Positions 1-7,573 of a DNA stretch of 41,419 nt are shown here, in pieces. Below the pieces are notes generated by a model that had not been told where the DNA came from, did no database searches, and saw only the letters and a list, made by a program, of their open reading frames with translations. Both the position numbers and the translations under genes were made by a program. The stretch is from the NCBI GenBank assembly GCA_024400305.1, contig JAKSMX010000026.1:1-41419 (forward strand). The letters run 5' to 3'. Within the stretch, counting starts at the first letter, position 1; each line of letters starts with the position of its first letter. Origin of the DNA: Bacteroidales bacterium (lineage in GTDB: Bacteria; Bacteroidota; Bacteroidia; Bacteroidales; F082).

Positions 1-1112
1 GCGGCGTTGAAATAGGCGTTTCGGCTGTCGATTTTTATGAGGCAAAGATTTGTCCCGAGACCGTGTTTTTCGTTGAACTCCGGAATAAAGACATTGTCAA
101 CCAACGACTTGAACCTGATTTCGCCATCACGCCGCTCCATCCGGCAGAGAATCCGTTTCTCGCTTTCCTCTTTTTGCGAGACGCTCAGAACTATATTGTC
201 CCAGTCTTTGATTAAAAACACGCAGTTCTGCCACGCATTGATGCTGAAATCGTTGAATTTCAACGAGTCGCGGAACCGCAAAGGATAAACGTCTTTGATT
301 TCCAGATTCTCGTCCAATCCGACGATGGCAGTCTCAGTCAAAATCCTGACAGTCGAGTCCTGATGCTCCTCGTTGAAATACGTGTCGATGTGATTCACAT
401 TGACAAGCAGAAACAGCGTGTCGTGAAAAACGCAGCCGTTGTCGATTTTTATCTTGCCGAAATCGGGGATGTAGCGCGATATTTCATCAGAATATCTGCC
501 GACCTCCCTCAAGGTCTTCCCATCGCCGAAAATGTCGAGATATAGCTTCTCAAGATCGGTTTTCGAGAAATCCTGACTGGCAATGTGTTTGAAGTCTTTG
601 TCGAAAAGATGCAATTCGTGATAGGCGAAATCCATCAATATATAATTGTCTTTCAACGAGATACATCTGTTGTTGGCTGACAAGACCACATCTTCGGGCA
701 ATCTGCCGGCTTTGTCTTCGAATGCGTTTTCGTGCTGAAGCTTTTTTAAGACAGGAATCCATTTCTCGCTTTGACCAAGTTCGGCGTCAAAGACAAGTTC
801 GCCGTCCTTGTAAAGATACAGCCACGGAAAGATGTTGTGTGTCAGCGACTTGAACAACGAGTCGTTGCAGACGATGTCGTAATCCCGATTGATTTTCAGA
901 AATTTGCCGGCGAATTTTTGCGCTTCTTTCTGGTTTGTCTTTTGAAACAGCAGTTGCAGTGTACAATCTTCGCCGATGCTGTCGAGGAAGCGGTATTCGT
1001 TGTAGCAATTCGGGCACAGGTTGGTGTTGGCGGTGACGATGACCTCCACGTCCGGCTTATGCGAACACGATATTACGCATAATGAAATGTAGAATAATAG
1101 TAGTTTTTTCAT
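1..1112 (-). CDS. Partial lipoprotein with N-terminal CxxC thiol motif (3' end beyond window)
   Basis: An open frame runs on the minus strand from an ATG at 1112 off the left edge of the window, giving about 370 visible residues without a stop. The N-terminus reads MKKLLLFYISLCVISC, a lipoprotein signal with lipobox VISC, so the product is probably anchored in a membrane facing the periplasm or surface. A CPNC motif follows near residue 38, in a stretch that reads like a small thioredoxin-type fold. The rest looks beta-rich and may be a propeller-like domain; that part is inference. It starts 4 nt after the stop of the 205-aa lipoprotein gene, so both are probably co-transcribed. The family is not recognised. 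It could be a redox or substrate-binding lipoprotein of the Bacteroidales accessory genome. The C-terminus is not visible. Confidence 0.8.
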   Translation of the reverse strand, partial: MKKLLLFYISLCVISCSHKPDVEVIVTANTNLCPNCYNEYRFLDSIGEDCTLQLLFQKTNQKEAQKFAGKFLKINRDYDIVCNDSLFKSLTHNIFPWLYLYKDGELVFDAELGQSEKWIPVLKKLQHENAFEDKAGRLPEDVVLSANNRCISLKDNYILMDFAYHELHLFDKDFKHIASQDFSKTDLEKLYLDIFGDGKTLREVGRYSDEISRYIPDFGKIKIDNGCVFHDTLFLLVNVNHIDTYFNEEHQDSTVRILTETAIVGLDENLEIKDVYPLRFRDSLKFNDFSINAWQNCVFLIKDWDNIVLSVSQKEESEKRILCRMERRDGEIRFKSLVDNVFIPEFNEKHGLGTNLCLIKIDSRNAYFNA

Positions 1113-1116
1113 GATT

Positions 1117-1734
1117 TTATTTTGATATACAAAGTTGCATATAGATTATTCTGAAATTCAGCCCATTCTTGTTCTTGTTGACATATCTGTTAACTTGACG
1201 CAAATGGCGTTTCATATAATATCCATGGTAGTTAGTCCAAATTACCACGATATTATAATCGTAATTTGAGCTTGTTTCCAATAGATTTTCTTTTACAGTC
1301 TCAACAGTATCTATGATTTTAACATGATTCGCTAATTTGAGCTTGTCTGAAATCACCTTGTTGTATATGTTTTCCCGAAATATAGGAACGTCTTTGTAAA
1401 CATTCAGGTATCGTGCGTTTCCCATGCAAAACTCGTAGGCTCCCACACAATCGCCGTGGCTGTCAAACATAATAGTTTGCATAGGCGATTGTGTGCCGCC
1501 ATGCTCATTTTTCCAAATGTTTATGCAAAAGTCCTCTCCATGCATGACGTCGTTGTTATAAACGGTGTCTATGGAATATGATACATGTTCGCAATCAGGA
1601 TAAAACTTTTCAAGTTTCACATTCGTCTGCTTGTCGGCGCCCGAAAACGGCAGCACCACAAAATCCCACATCACCGAACACGAAGTGAGCGAAAACAGGA
1701 TTATTACAGACAGTATATTGTTGATTATTCGCAT
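1117..1734 (-). CDS. Hypothetical lipoprotein, 205 aa
   Basis: The ATG at 1734 opens a protein whose first 19 residues form a lipoprotein signal peptide ending in the lipobox LTSC (Cys19). The mature part is about 186 residues, has no further membrane segment, and contains scattered cysteines and aromatic residues. I do not recognise a family. It lies between a 132-aa membrane protein gene upstream and the CxxC lipoprotein gene 4 nt downstream, all in one direction, which suggests an operon of envelope proteins. Base composition is AT-rich compared with the housekeeping genes further right, as for the rest of the first 5 kb, consistent with accessory DNA. Confidence 0.75.
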   Translation of the reverse strand: MRIINNILSVIILFSLTSCSVMWDFVVLPFSGADKQTNVKLEKFYPDCEHVSYSIDTVYNNDVMHGEDFCINIWKNEHGGTQSPMQTIMFDSHGDCVGAYEFCMGNARYLNVYKDVPIFRENIYNKVISDKLKLANHVKIIDTVETVKENLLETSSNYDYNIVVIWTNYHGYYMKRHLRQVNRYVNKNKNGLNFRIIYMQLCISK

Positions 1735-1796
1735 ATCTTACCTTACATCCACATGAACCAGTGTTGTTCCGTTTCTACTATGAGTGCAGTTCAAGC

Positions 1797-2195
1797 TCAT
1801 TTCCCATACTCATGATATTCACTTTGTTGCTGAATATCTTTCGATTTAATTATCTGTTTTATGTCGCAGCAGTCAATATACAAAAAGAAAACCAAATCAA
1901 TTAGGACAGTAATGATGCCTACTACGCCAAAATATAATGGGAACTCATCGTTATACTCACCGTCAACAAAGCCCCCGATAAGCATTACTACTAAAAATAT
2001 ATCCATAACTTTGTTGCCCCATGGCTTGCTCTTGTAGTCTTTTAACAGTACTACCAAAAAAACAAATGAAAAGATCAGTGCGATTATTGATGCCACATAC
2101 TTTTCCTTTGAATATTCCATGTAGGACAAACACCATACAAGTACTACTGCTGATATTTTATCTAAAGCGTTGATGATTTTGTGAAAAACACTCAT
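1797..2195 (-). CDS. Small integral membrane protein, 132 aa
   Basis: The frame starts at an ATG at 2195, 18 nt downstream of a copy of the shared leader repeat (2214-2245). Hydrophobic stretches near residues 12-25, 33-52, 67-80 and 88-108 suggest three or four membrane spans, with a short charged tail rich in Gln, Ser and Tyr. No catalytic motif is visible and I do not recognise a family. The conserved spacing to the leader, seen at two other genes in this region, supports the chosen start. The gene heads a minus-strand run with the two lipoprotein genes downstream. Confidence 0.65.
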   Translation of the reverse strand: MSVFHKIINALDKISAVVLVWCLSYMEYSKEKYVASIIALIFSFVFLVVLLKDYKSKPWGNKVMDIFLVVMLIGGFVDGEYNDEFPLYFGVVGIITVLIDLVFFLYIDCCDIKQIIKSKDIQQQSEYHEYGK

Positions 2196-2213
2196 TTCTT
2201 TTGTGATTTTTAT

Positions 2214-2245
2214 TTTGCCTACTCTATAAGCTTTTCGGCTTCCGC
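2214..2245 (-). repeat. Shared leader repeat, copy A
   Basis: This is the first of four copies of an element that reads AGCGGAAGCCGAAAAGCTTA followed by TAGAGTAGGCGAAA on the minus strand. This copy matches from GCGGAAGCC onward and lacks the first few bases. It ends 18 nt before the ATG of the 132-aa membrane protein. The other copies are at 3659-3694, 4593-4628 and 7574-7609. Position and strand suggest part of a 5' untranslated leader rather than coding sequence. Confidence 0.85.
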
Positions 2246-2246
2246 A

Positions 2247-2392
2247 TTATTCTTTCTTTACCACTCCGTTTATCCTTAAAATTGTATTCGCGTTATCAAC
2301 AGAGTTCGATTTGACAACATACTTCTGGCTTTTTGAGCCATTGCATTCATTGCAAACAATGTTGTAAATACTAACAATATGTGTTTTTTCAT
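2247..2392 (-). pseudogene. Small secreted protein gene with a one-base frameshift
   Basis: An ATG at 2392 opens a clear signal peptide (MKKHILLVFTTLFAMNAMAQ). The frame then runs through CAAAAAG into unrelated sequence and stops after 38 codons. The neighbouring frame continues with plausible coding sequence (QKYVVKSNSVDNANTILRI, then NGVVKKE and a stop at 2247-2249). One extra A in the five-A run would restore a 48-aa secreted protein. This is either a real inactivating deletion or a homopolymer sequencing error. It starts 4 nt after the thioredoxin-like gene ends, and its stop abuts leader repeat copy A. Confidence 0.55.
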
Positions 2393-2396
2393 GATT

Positions 2397-3641
2397 TTAT
2401 CTTTTTAAGCCTGATTCATAATTTCTTTTTGCTTTGATGATATTTGAATAATCATCTTCTATAATGGACGACTCATAAACAATCTTTTTGTCAGGTGATA
2501 TAAGGTAAACATAACCTAACGTTGGAAAAGATGTGAATTTTTCTATGTCTTTAGAGAAATAAATGATGTCACGCGCTTTACTGCGTTCTGCGATTTTATT
2601 TAATAAATCCAAATTGTCAGAACGATAATTAACGGCCAGTATGTTTATATCGTGTTGATTCAAAATATAATATCCTAATGAATCTTTTTCATGTCCCATC
2701 GCTTGCAAATGTTTCAGACAAGGTGCGCAGTTCGATGTCCAAAAATATACCAACAGCCAACCGTCTTTTGATGAAATTGTTGATGTTTGACCATATAAAT
2801 CATATATCTGGCAGTTTTGAACATTTGAGCAGCCTTTTTTTTCTTCGACGATATTTCTATATTTATGAGAATAGTTCTTATAATCTTTTGAATTTAAATT
2901 GATCACAGAATCAACATATTGTTGTTTGTCTGAATAATCGAAACCACTGATTTTTATCATTATTTTTCTGTTTTCATATTCAATTGGTTCTTGAAAAGAA
3001 AACACACTGTCCAAAGTGCCGGTGTCGGCATCAATAAACCATTGTATATTACTATATACAGATTGTCGTTTGTGATTTTCTGTATAAGAGTAATAATTTG
3101 AAGAACGTCCGGTGAATTTAAGATAGTTTTTTTCATTTATGGCGACAAACTCTTTGTTTTTTATAGTGGAAGCGGTATAAGTCATTAATCCTCCCTTAAT
3201 CTCATTTTGAAGAGGCACAAGATAATAATTCAAATAAAGGAAATGTTGTGGAATAAAACCCATGATTCCATAGCTGTGATAGTCGTCCCAGAACAGACGC
3301 CTGTTTTTATACATATCTATGTTATTGTCATCGTGATTGATTTCTATATACACGTTTTTGTCCAAGTAATAACTATTAGACACATCATCAAAAGAATTGA
3401 ATGATTCCATAAAAACAAAAGATTGTTTCCCGGAATAATGAATTATGGCATGATTGTGACGGCTCCACAACAACGAGTCGTTTTGATAATGTTCGGTTTT
3501 GATAACAAAACTTATCCATTGTTTAGAATTGGCCAAATCGTTTGCCAAAGTGTTATAGTCAGCTTTTTGACCATGAGCATATTTGACGAATACCAATGTC
3601 AATGCCGTGAGTGCCAAAAGGCTTTTCTTGAATTTGAACAT
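2397..3641 (-). CDS. Secreted thioredoxin-like (TlpA/ResA type) protein, 414 aa
   Basis: The start chosen is the ATG at 3641, which begins MFKFKKSLLALTALTLVF, a signal peptide ending near AHGQ. A longer frame upstream runs through the leader repeat and is rejected. The first ~270 residues form a large domain of unknown type rich in Tyr and Asn. The last ~130 resemble a TlpA/AhpC-like thioredoxin fold with the active-site motif WTSNCAPC, cysteines at about residues 305 and 308. Such proteins reduce or exchange disulfides in the periplasm or outer envelope. Bacteroidota carry many as paired N-terminal domain plus thioredoxin proteins, often of unknown substrate. The start lies 17 nt from leader repeat copy B, matching the spacing at the 74-aa membrane protein gene. 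Confidence 0.8.
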   Translation of the reverse strand: MFKFKKSLLALTALTLVFVKYAHGQKADYNTLANDLANSKQWISFVIKTEHYQNDSLLWSRHNHAIIHYSGKQSFVFMESFNSFDDVSNSYYLDKNVYIEINHDDNNIDMYKNRRLFWDDYHSYGIMGFIPQHFLYLNYYLVPLQNEIKGGLMTYTASTIKNKEFVAINEKNYLKFTGRSSNYYSYTENHKRQSVYSNIQWFIDADTGTLDSVFSFQEPIEYENRKIMIKISGFDYSDKQQYVDSVINLNSKDYKNYSHKYRNIVEEKKGCSNVQNCQIYDLYGQTSTISSKDGWLLVYFWTSNCAPCLKHLQAMGHEKDSLGYYILNQHDINILAVNYRSDNLDLLNKIAERSKARDIIYFSKDIEKFTSFPTLGYVYLISPDKKIVYESSIIEDDYSNIIKAKRNYESGLKR

Positions 3642-3658
3642 AATTTTGTAATTTTTAA

Positions 3659-3694
3659 TTTCGCCTACTCTATAAGCTTTTCGGCTTCCGCTGT
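3659..3694 (-). repeat. Shared leader repeat, copy B
   Basis: This is a full-length copy of the 36-bp element, read on the minus strand and ending 17 nt before the ATG of the thioredoxin-like gene. Sequence between element and start (AT-rich, ending CAAAATT before ATG) is also similar to that at copy C, so the conserved unit spans the whole leader. Upstream sequence on the minus strand contains CACATTTG just before the element, a weak match to a -7 box, which would make the element the very start of the transcript. Confidence 0.85.
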
Positions 3695-3772
3695 CAAATG
3701 TGAAAATCAAGACGAAAATGCATTTGATATAACAAACACGTTTTCAATGTTTTATCAGATATGTGTTATCAT

Positions 3773-3976
3773 TTAAATAGGTTTAGTGGAAGATTTTTCT
3801 TTATTATTTTCAGATAACAACACCCATATTATAGTTAACAACACCGTAATTATTCCTTGTATGATTAATAATAACGTGTTGTATTCCAAATCAAGCCTGC
3901 CGATAATCCAACTTACGATACCACTTATTACAGTACTGATGGCTGCCACGAGAAAAACTTTTAAATACTTTGACAT
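3773..3976 (-). CDS. Small two-span membrane protein, 67 aa (tandem paralogue)
   Basis: The protein begins MSKYLKVFLVAAISTVISGI and is almost identical over its first ~55 residues to the 74-aa protein encoded at 4351-4575, at DNA as well as protein level. Two hydrophobic helices (about residues 5-24 and 33-54) surround an IIGRLDLEYN loop. The C-terminal tail is charged. No function is recognised. The high DNA identity points to a recent tandem duplication. Unlike its twin it has no leader repeat upstream; the preceding 115 bp are AT-rich with a coding-like scrap. Confidence 0.65.
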   Translation of the reverse strand: MSKYLKVFLVAAISTVISGIVSWIIGRLDLEYNTLLLIIQGIITVLLTIIWVLLSENNKEKSSTKPI

Positions 3977-4091
3977 AATTATTCTTAATTAAAATTTGTA
4001 CATACTTTTTAAGCTTTATGCAAATTGTTTGCATATATAAATAGTGGCATAGGAATGATCATAGGCATTTTGCTGCCGTCATCTATCACAT

Positions 4092-4349
4092 CTATGTCTT
4101 ATGCCGTTTTTTGTTCGTATATAGTACAATCACTGGATTTATGAATCCGACAAATATTGCGATACAAATATCGTAAAGATTAAATATGGCAGAAACATGA
4201 ACTAATGATATACCTATATATAATGCATTGACAATTTGAAAAACAGTGAAATTATTTTTTTGTCTTTCATTTTCATCGCCGAAATCCATTCTTGTTCCCC
4301 ATATCCATTGAAATATAGTGAAAACTATCGAGAGTACCAAAAACATCAT
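4092..4349 (-). CDS. Small membrane protein, 85 aa
   Basis: This frame starts one base after the stop of the 74-aa paralogue (two adjacent ATGs at 4349 and 4346) and encodes a hydrophobic protein with about three membrane stretches (near residues 1-17, 37-56 and 60-77) and a basic tail ending KKRHKT. The tight spacing means it is translated with the upstream gene. No family is recognised. It is flanked on both sides by the two copies of the duplicated 67/74-aa gene, so it may be part of the duplicated unit, with the second copy lost. Confidence 0.55.
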   Translation of the reverse strand: MMFLVLSIVFTIFQWIWGTRMDFGDENERQKNNFTVFQIVNALYIGISLVHVSAIFNLYDICIAIFVGFINPVIVLYTNKKRHKT

Positions 4350-4350
4350 A

Positions 4351-4575
4351 TTACGAGAAAATATCGAAATACTTAATTGCGTTTAGGGAAGATTTATCTT
4401 TGTTTTTTTCAGATATCAACACCCATATTATAATTAAAAATACCGTAATTGTCCCTTGCATGATTAATAATAACGTGTTGTATTCCAAATCAAGCCTGCC
4501 GATAATCCAACTTACAATTCCACTTATTACAGTACTGATGGCTGCCACGAGAAAAATTTTTAAATACTTTGACAT
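4351..4575 (-). CDS. Small two-span membrane protein, 74 aa (tandem paralogue)
   Basis: It starts at an ATG at 4575, 17 nt downstream of leader repeat copy C, and shares the MSKYLK start, the AAISTVISGIVSWIIGRLDL core and two membrane helices with the 67-aa protein at 3773-3976. Its tail differs (NAIKYFDIFS), so the copies diverge only at the 3' end. It is the first gene of the minus-strand run that begins back-to-back with the helix-turn-helix regulator gene at 4822. Function is unknown. The conserved leader and start suggest it is the parent copy and the 67-aa gene the derivative, which is inference. Confidence 0.65.
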   Translation of the reverse strand: MSKYLKIFLVAAISTVISGIVSWIIGRLDLEYNTLLLIMQGTITVFLIIIWVLISEKNKDKSSLNAIKYFDIFS

Positions 4576-4592
4576 AATTTTGAAATTTTTTA

Positions 4593-4628
4593 TTTCGCCT
4601 ACTCTATAAGCTTTTCGGCTTCCGCTGT
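4593..4628 (-). repeat. Shared leader repeat, copy C
   Basis: This is a full copy of the element, 17 nt before the ATG of the 74-aa membrane protein. It differs from A and B in that ~190 bp on its other side lead to the divergent regulator gene. Much of that flank is also conserved next to copy D (starting CAAAATTG then TGAAATTAT, through to the CAATCAATT region). On the minus strand CAATTTTG lies about 13 nt before the element in both C and D, a near match to the -7 box, placing the likely transcript start at the element. Confidence 0.85.
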
Positions 4629-4779
4629 CAGATGCAAAATTGCTGAAATTATCTCTGAAAACTATGGAAACATATTGGAATTTTACTGGAATTTTTATAG
4701 ACTGTTATTTTGTAAATCATTAAAATACAATCAATTACAAATAATAAATCTTGATGCGCGATAAAATGGTGGAATCTTG

Positions 4780-4811
4780 TTGGAAAAGGTCAAAAAAAAT
4801 GACTACTTTTG
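4780..4811 (+). promoter_or_regulatory. Bacteroidota-type promoter of the regulator gene
   Basis: TTG at 4780-4782 and TACTTTTG at 4804-4811 fit the -33/-7 pattern with a 21-nt spacer. The ATG of the regulator follows only 10 nt after the -7 box, so the transcript would have almost no leader. This decides the start at 4822 against a TTG further upstream that lies inside the promoter. Confidence 0.7.
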
Positions 4812-4821
4812 CAAAAAAAAC

Positions 4822-5466
4822 ATGGAAACTGACACTATTAGAAAAGGAATAATTTGTCATTTGTCAGACGATCCTGTGGAAATTGCAGGGACTGTTGACA
4901 AAGAGACAGGCAATGCGACTTATAGAATCGCAATTGTGCCAGATGAGTTGACAGTGGTCGAAAATAACGACAGTCAAAACGGTCATGGTTTTTTGTGGCT
5001 GAGTGTTGCGCTTGCGGTTGTTGCCGCCGTGTTGTTTGCCGTCAAATATCTTTTGAAGAAAAATCGCAGCAATGATGTAAAAGTGAAAACTGCCGTACAG
5101 GAAAAATCATTGCGGCAGGAACTGCTGAAACACAAGGGCATATATAAGAGTTTTTGCAAGAAAGGTTATTTCTCAACCGTCAGAAAAAACAAACTTGCCG
5201 TTGTTGAAGAATCTGAGATCAACGAATTGTGCGATGCCGTTTCGGAAATCTTCCCGACATTCGTTGAGTTTTTGAACAGCCACGGACTTTCCGCCAAGGA
5301 TTATCAGTTCTGTTGCCTGTTGAAATCCGGCCTCACCACCTTCGAGTTGTCGGAGATTTATTGCGTTTCCGAAAGTGCCGTCTTCAAAAGGAAGCAGAAA
5401 ATCAAGGAGTTGACGGATTTCAAGTCTGACAAGAGAACTTTGGATGCGATTTTTGAGGAGATTTGA
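4822..5466 (+). CDS. Membrane-anchored helix-turn-helix regulator, 214 aa
   Basis: The start at 4822 is set by the promoter directly upstream. Residues 1-55 are a short N-terminal domain without a signal peptide. Residues 57-77 form one strongly hydrophobic membrane helix (LWLSVALAVVAAVLFAVKYL), followed by a basic linker. Residues ~150-197 form a LuxR/sigma-region-4-like helix-turn-helix (GLSAKDYQ, then LTTFELSEIYCVSESAVFKR, KQKIKEL). This layout resembles the Bacteroidota family in which a helix-turn-helix is tethered to the inner membrane, usually with TPR repeats, which are missing here. It probably senses an envelope signal and controls nearby genes, but its targets are unknown. It is divergent from leader copy C. 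Broken copies are at 7610-7795 and 41103-41283. Confidence 0.75.
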   Translation: METDTIRKGIICHLSDDPVEIAGTVDKETGNATYRIAIVPDELTVVENNDSQNGHGFLWLSVALAVVAAVLFAVKYLLKKNRSNDVKVKTAVQEKSLRQELLKHKGIYKSFCKKGYFSTVRKNKLAVVEESEINELCDAVSEIFPTFVEFLNSHGLSAKDYQFCCLLKSGLTTFELSEIYCVSESAVFKRKQKIKELTDFKSDKRTLDAIFEEI

Positions 5467-5469
5467 AAT

Positions 5470-5508
5470 GATGCGATTTTTTATAAACTGATGCAACTTT
5501 TATAAACT
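5470..5508. repeat. Short direct repeat (two ~20-bp units)
   Basis: GATGCGATTTTTTATAAACT at 5470-5489 is followed directly by GATGCAACTTTTATAAACT at 5490-5508. The pair lies just after the regulator stop, in the gap between two convergent genes. The gap 5509-5590 also holds coding-like sequence on the minus strand, including GCGAAAAGAGTAAAAACAGA, which is shared with the tail of the transposase remnant near 7.1 kb. No T-rich terminator hairpin is evident here. Confidence 0.5.
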
Positions 5509-5590
5509 AAAGGGGATTTCTGTTTTTACTCTTTTCGCGACACCCACGTTACCGTTGATGTAAATCGTGAGCGTGACCTTCCTTTCACAT

Positions 5591-6916
5591 TCACATATCA
5601 TCAATAGAAACCCCTATGATTTCATAAGTGAATGATTTGTGATGATTGATAATCTTTGCCGCTTTCTGAGTGAGTTTTTTCCCGTCAAATCTGTCGCGGT
5701 TCCGTTTGCATTCACCGATAACAAGATGTCGGTCGGCTTCGTTGACTGCAATGATGTCAATCTCGTTATTCTCGCCGGGTTGTCCTTTGGCCCCTTTCTC
5801 CCAATAATTTGTAACAGTATTGTAAAGTCCTGATTCACTGTATTTTTGGCGGAAATATTTTTCCAAAACATGTCCGAAATATGTCTCATAATCATTGAAA
5901 ATCTTATTTCTGACGTATTCCATGTTGCCGATTTCGACAGCGCTACGGTATTTATAGACGAACCTGAACCAGAAATTCAGGAAATTATCCGAAATCACAT
6001 ATCTCACATTTCGGCTGTTCTCGCCCGACATATACGGACGCACCTTGCTGATGACATTGTAATCCGTTTCAAGGCGGTCGAGAAAACCACCGACCTCGAA
6101 GCCCACGTAGCTTTCAATGTCGCCACGCGACGTGTGCCCTGACGATATGGCTGAAAGGACGGAAAAATAATTCCCATAATCCCTGCCGAACTCGTCCGAC
6201 AGAAGTTCCGTGCCCTCTTCAATGAAATACGAACCTAAAGAAACTGTTGCCTCAAGAATCTTATTTTTCGAGACAGCATTCTGATTTACAAGCAGTTCTA
6301 CATATTTCGCGACCCCTCCGGTTATCATGTAAAGAGCCAGCAAGTCTTCATTTGTGTAACTTGCCGAATTGTCTTTCAGGATTTCTTTGATTGTTTCAAT
6401 GCGGAAAGGTTTTATTTTAAACCTCGCTGTCGCTCTTCCGAAAAGCGGTTCGTCTTTGTCGTCAAAAATCTTTTTCATTTTTGAATAAATTGACCCGCAA
6501 ATGACAAGATTTATACGACTTTCGTCTTTGGTGCTGTCCCAAACATCTTGAATATCGGAAAAAACACCTCCGTAAGCGAATTTCAGATTTTGAAACTCAT
6601 CGAAGACAAGTGTGAAATTACGTCGTTTTGAGATATTCATTATCGCCGAAAACAGTCGCTTGAATGAAGTGAAATCACCAAGGTCTTCACCTAATGTCTC
6701 CGTCAAAATCTCTGTTAATTCCTTACACAGCAAGGATTCGCTCTTTTTGCCAACAAAAAAATAGACAAATGGTATTTCTGTAAAAGAGCGTTTGATGAGC
6801 GTTGTCTTGCCGATGCGTCGGCGACCTGTCATAACAATCATCTGGGCATTGTCTTTCGACAAAGCCTCGTACTTTTTCATTTCAGCCATTTCGGCTTCCC
6901 TGTCGTAGTATTTCAT
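5591..6916 (-). CDS. AAA-type ATPase with DUF234-like nuclease-fold tail, 441 aa
   Basis: Residues 31-38 are a Walker A motif (GRRRIGKT) and residues 101-109 a Walker B (FTLVFDEFQ), as in the 'archaeal ATPase' STAND/AAA family. The middle carries a helical lid and a winged-helix-like region. The C-terminal ~60 residues contain EIDIIA and, about 15 residues on, GECK, the pattern of a PD-(D/E)XK nuclease-like fold found in the DUF234 tail of this family. Length is normal and the gene appears intact. Family members occur in many copies in Bacteroidales genomes and their role is poorly known; defence or mobile-element functions have been suggested. A -7 box (TATTTTTG) lies at 6951-6958 on the minus strand. 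A second, different member is at 34463-35893. Confidence 0.85.
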   Translation of the reverse strand: MKYYDREAEMAEMKKYEALSKDNAQMIVMTGRRRIGKTTLIKRSFTEIPFVYFFVGKKSESLLCKELTEILTETLGEDLGDFTSFKRLFSAIMNISKRRNFTLVFDEFQNLKFAYGGVFSDIQDVWDSTKDESRINLVICGSIYSKMKKIFDDKDEPLFGRATARFKIKPFRIETIKEILKDNSASYTNEDLLALYMITGGVAKYVELLVNQNAVSKNKILEATVSLGSYFIEEGTELLSDEFGRDYGNYFSVLSAISSGHTSRGDIESYVGFEVGGFLDRLETDYNVISKVRPYMSGENSRNVRYVISDNFLNFWFRFVYKYRSAVEIGNMEYVRNKIFNDYETYFGHVLEKYFRQKYSESGLYNTVTNYWEKGAKGQPGENNEIDIIAVNEADRHLVIGECKRNRDRFDGKKLTQKAAKIINHHKSFTYEIIGVSIDDM

Positions 6917-7151
6917 AATAACGCAACGGTCGTTACTGTAACCGCGGTTGCAAAAATAGTATAAAAATCAATACCGAATGTGTTTTGTCAGGATTTTTTT
7001 GAATAATATTTTCTATTCCTTAACGACCACGTTATCAAGTGAGTCGAAAAAATTGTTTTTTATCAAATGGATGTTTCCGAAAACATCACGTTTATATGTT
7101 CGTATTTATGGGAACTTCTGTTTTTACTCTTTTCACGCCGCCCGTCTGAAT

Positions 7152-7290
7152 TTACTCATACCGGCACACGTTGTAAACCAGATTGGTCAGGGTGTTCCTG
7201 ACGGCATTCTGTGCGAAACCGACAACTCGGCTGAACATCCCGTGCGGGTTCAGCTCGCAGTAGCCTAATACATGCTTCCCCCGCGACCTT
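7152..7290 (-). pseudogene. Transposase C-terminal remnant
   Basis: On the minus strand one frame encodes HVLGYCELNPHGMFSRVVGF, then AQNAVRNTLTNLVYNVCRYE and a stop at 7152-7154. The pattern, with a closing NLVYNVCRYE, resembles the C-terminal end of DDE transposases of the IS5/IS1182-like type. The frame degrades further upstream, with no start, no catalytic triad and no visible inverted repeats, so only the 3' scrap of an insertion sequence remains. The 45 bp beyond the stop contain sequence also present near 5.5 kb and 15.8 kb. The family assignment is tentative. Confidence 0.5.
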
Positions 7291-7363
7291 GAAACCTTTC
7301 CGCTTGCAGGGTGAAATCAGGATGATGTACAGGCACGGCGTGGCTTGATGAACCTTTCGGAAC

Positions 7364-7573
7364 TCATCGGACGTCAATAGTTGGTTCTCTCATGGTTTCG
7401 ACAAACTTACCGTCCTCAAAATACATATAGCGGTGCCATATAGTCTCTGCGTTTTCATCGTAAACATGACCTAACAAGTCAACGAGAAACATTTTTTCCA
7501 ATGGTTTGCAACGGTCTGTGCCATATACTTCAGAGTTTTTCACGAATAACGGATGGTCGGTCAAATTTTTAAA
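7364..7573 (-). pseudogene. 5'-truncated hypothetical gene fused to leader copy D
   Basis: The frame encodes about 68 residues ending MREPTIDVR and a stop at 7364. It has no ATG; the first candidate is a TTG at 7564, and a stop codon inside leader copy D closes the frame upstream. At the other three copies the leader is followed by an ATG after 17-18 nt, here by TTTGACCGACC with no start. I read this as the 3' part of a gene brought next to the leader by a deletion that removed its start. Function is unknown. It may still be translated from the TTG. Confidence 0.5.

Noticed and set aside
3642-3710. 23-residue N-terminal extension of the thioredoxin-like protein
   Set aside because: It comes from reading through leader copy B, and the ATG at 3641 begins a signal peptide.
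3999-4090. Small gene ending FIYANNLHKA on the minus strand
   Set aside because: It has only about 30 coding-like residues, follows a stop codon and lacks a start in good context; mentioned only as possible debris.
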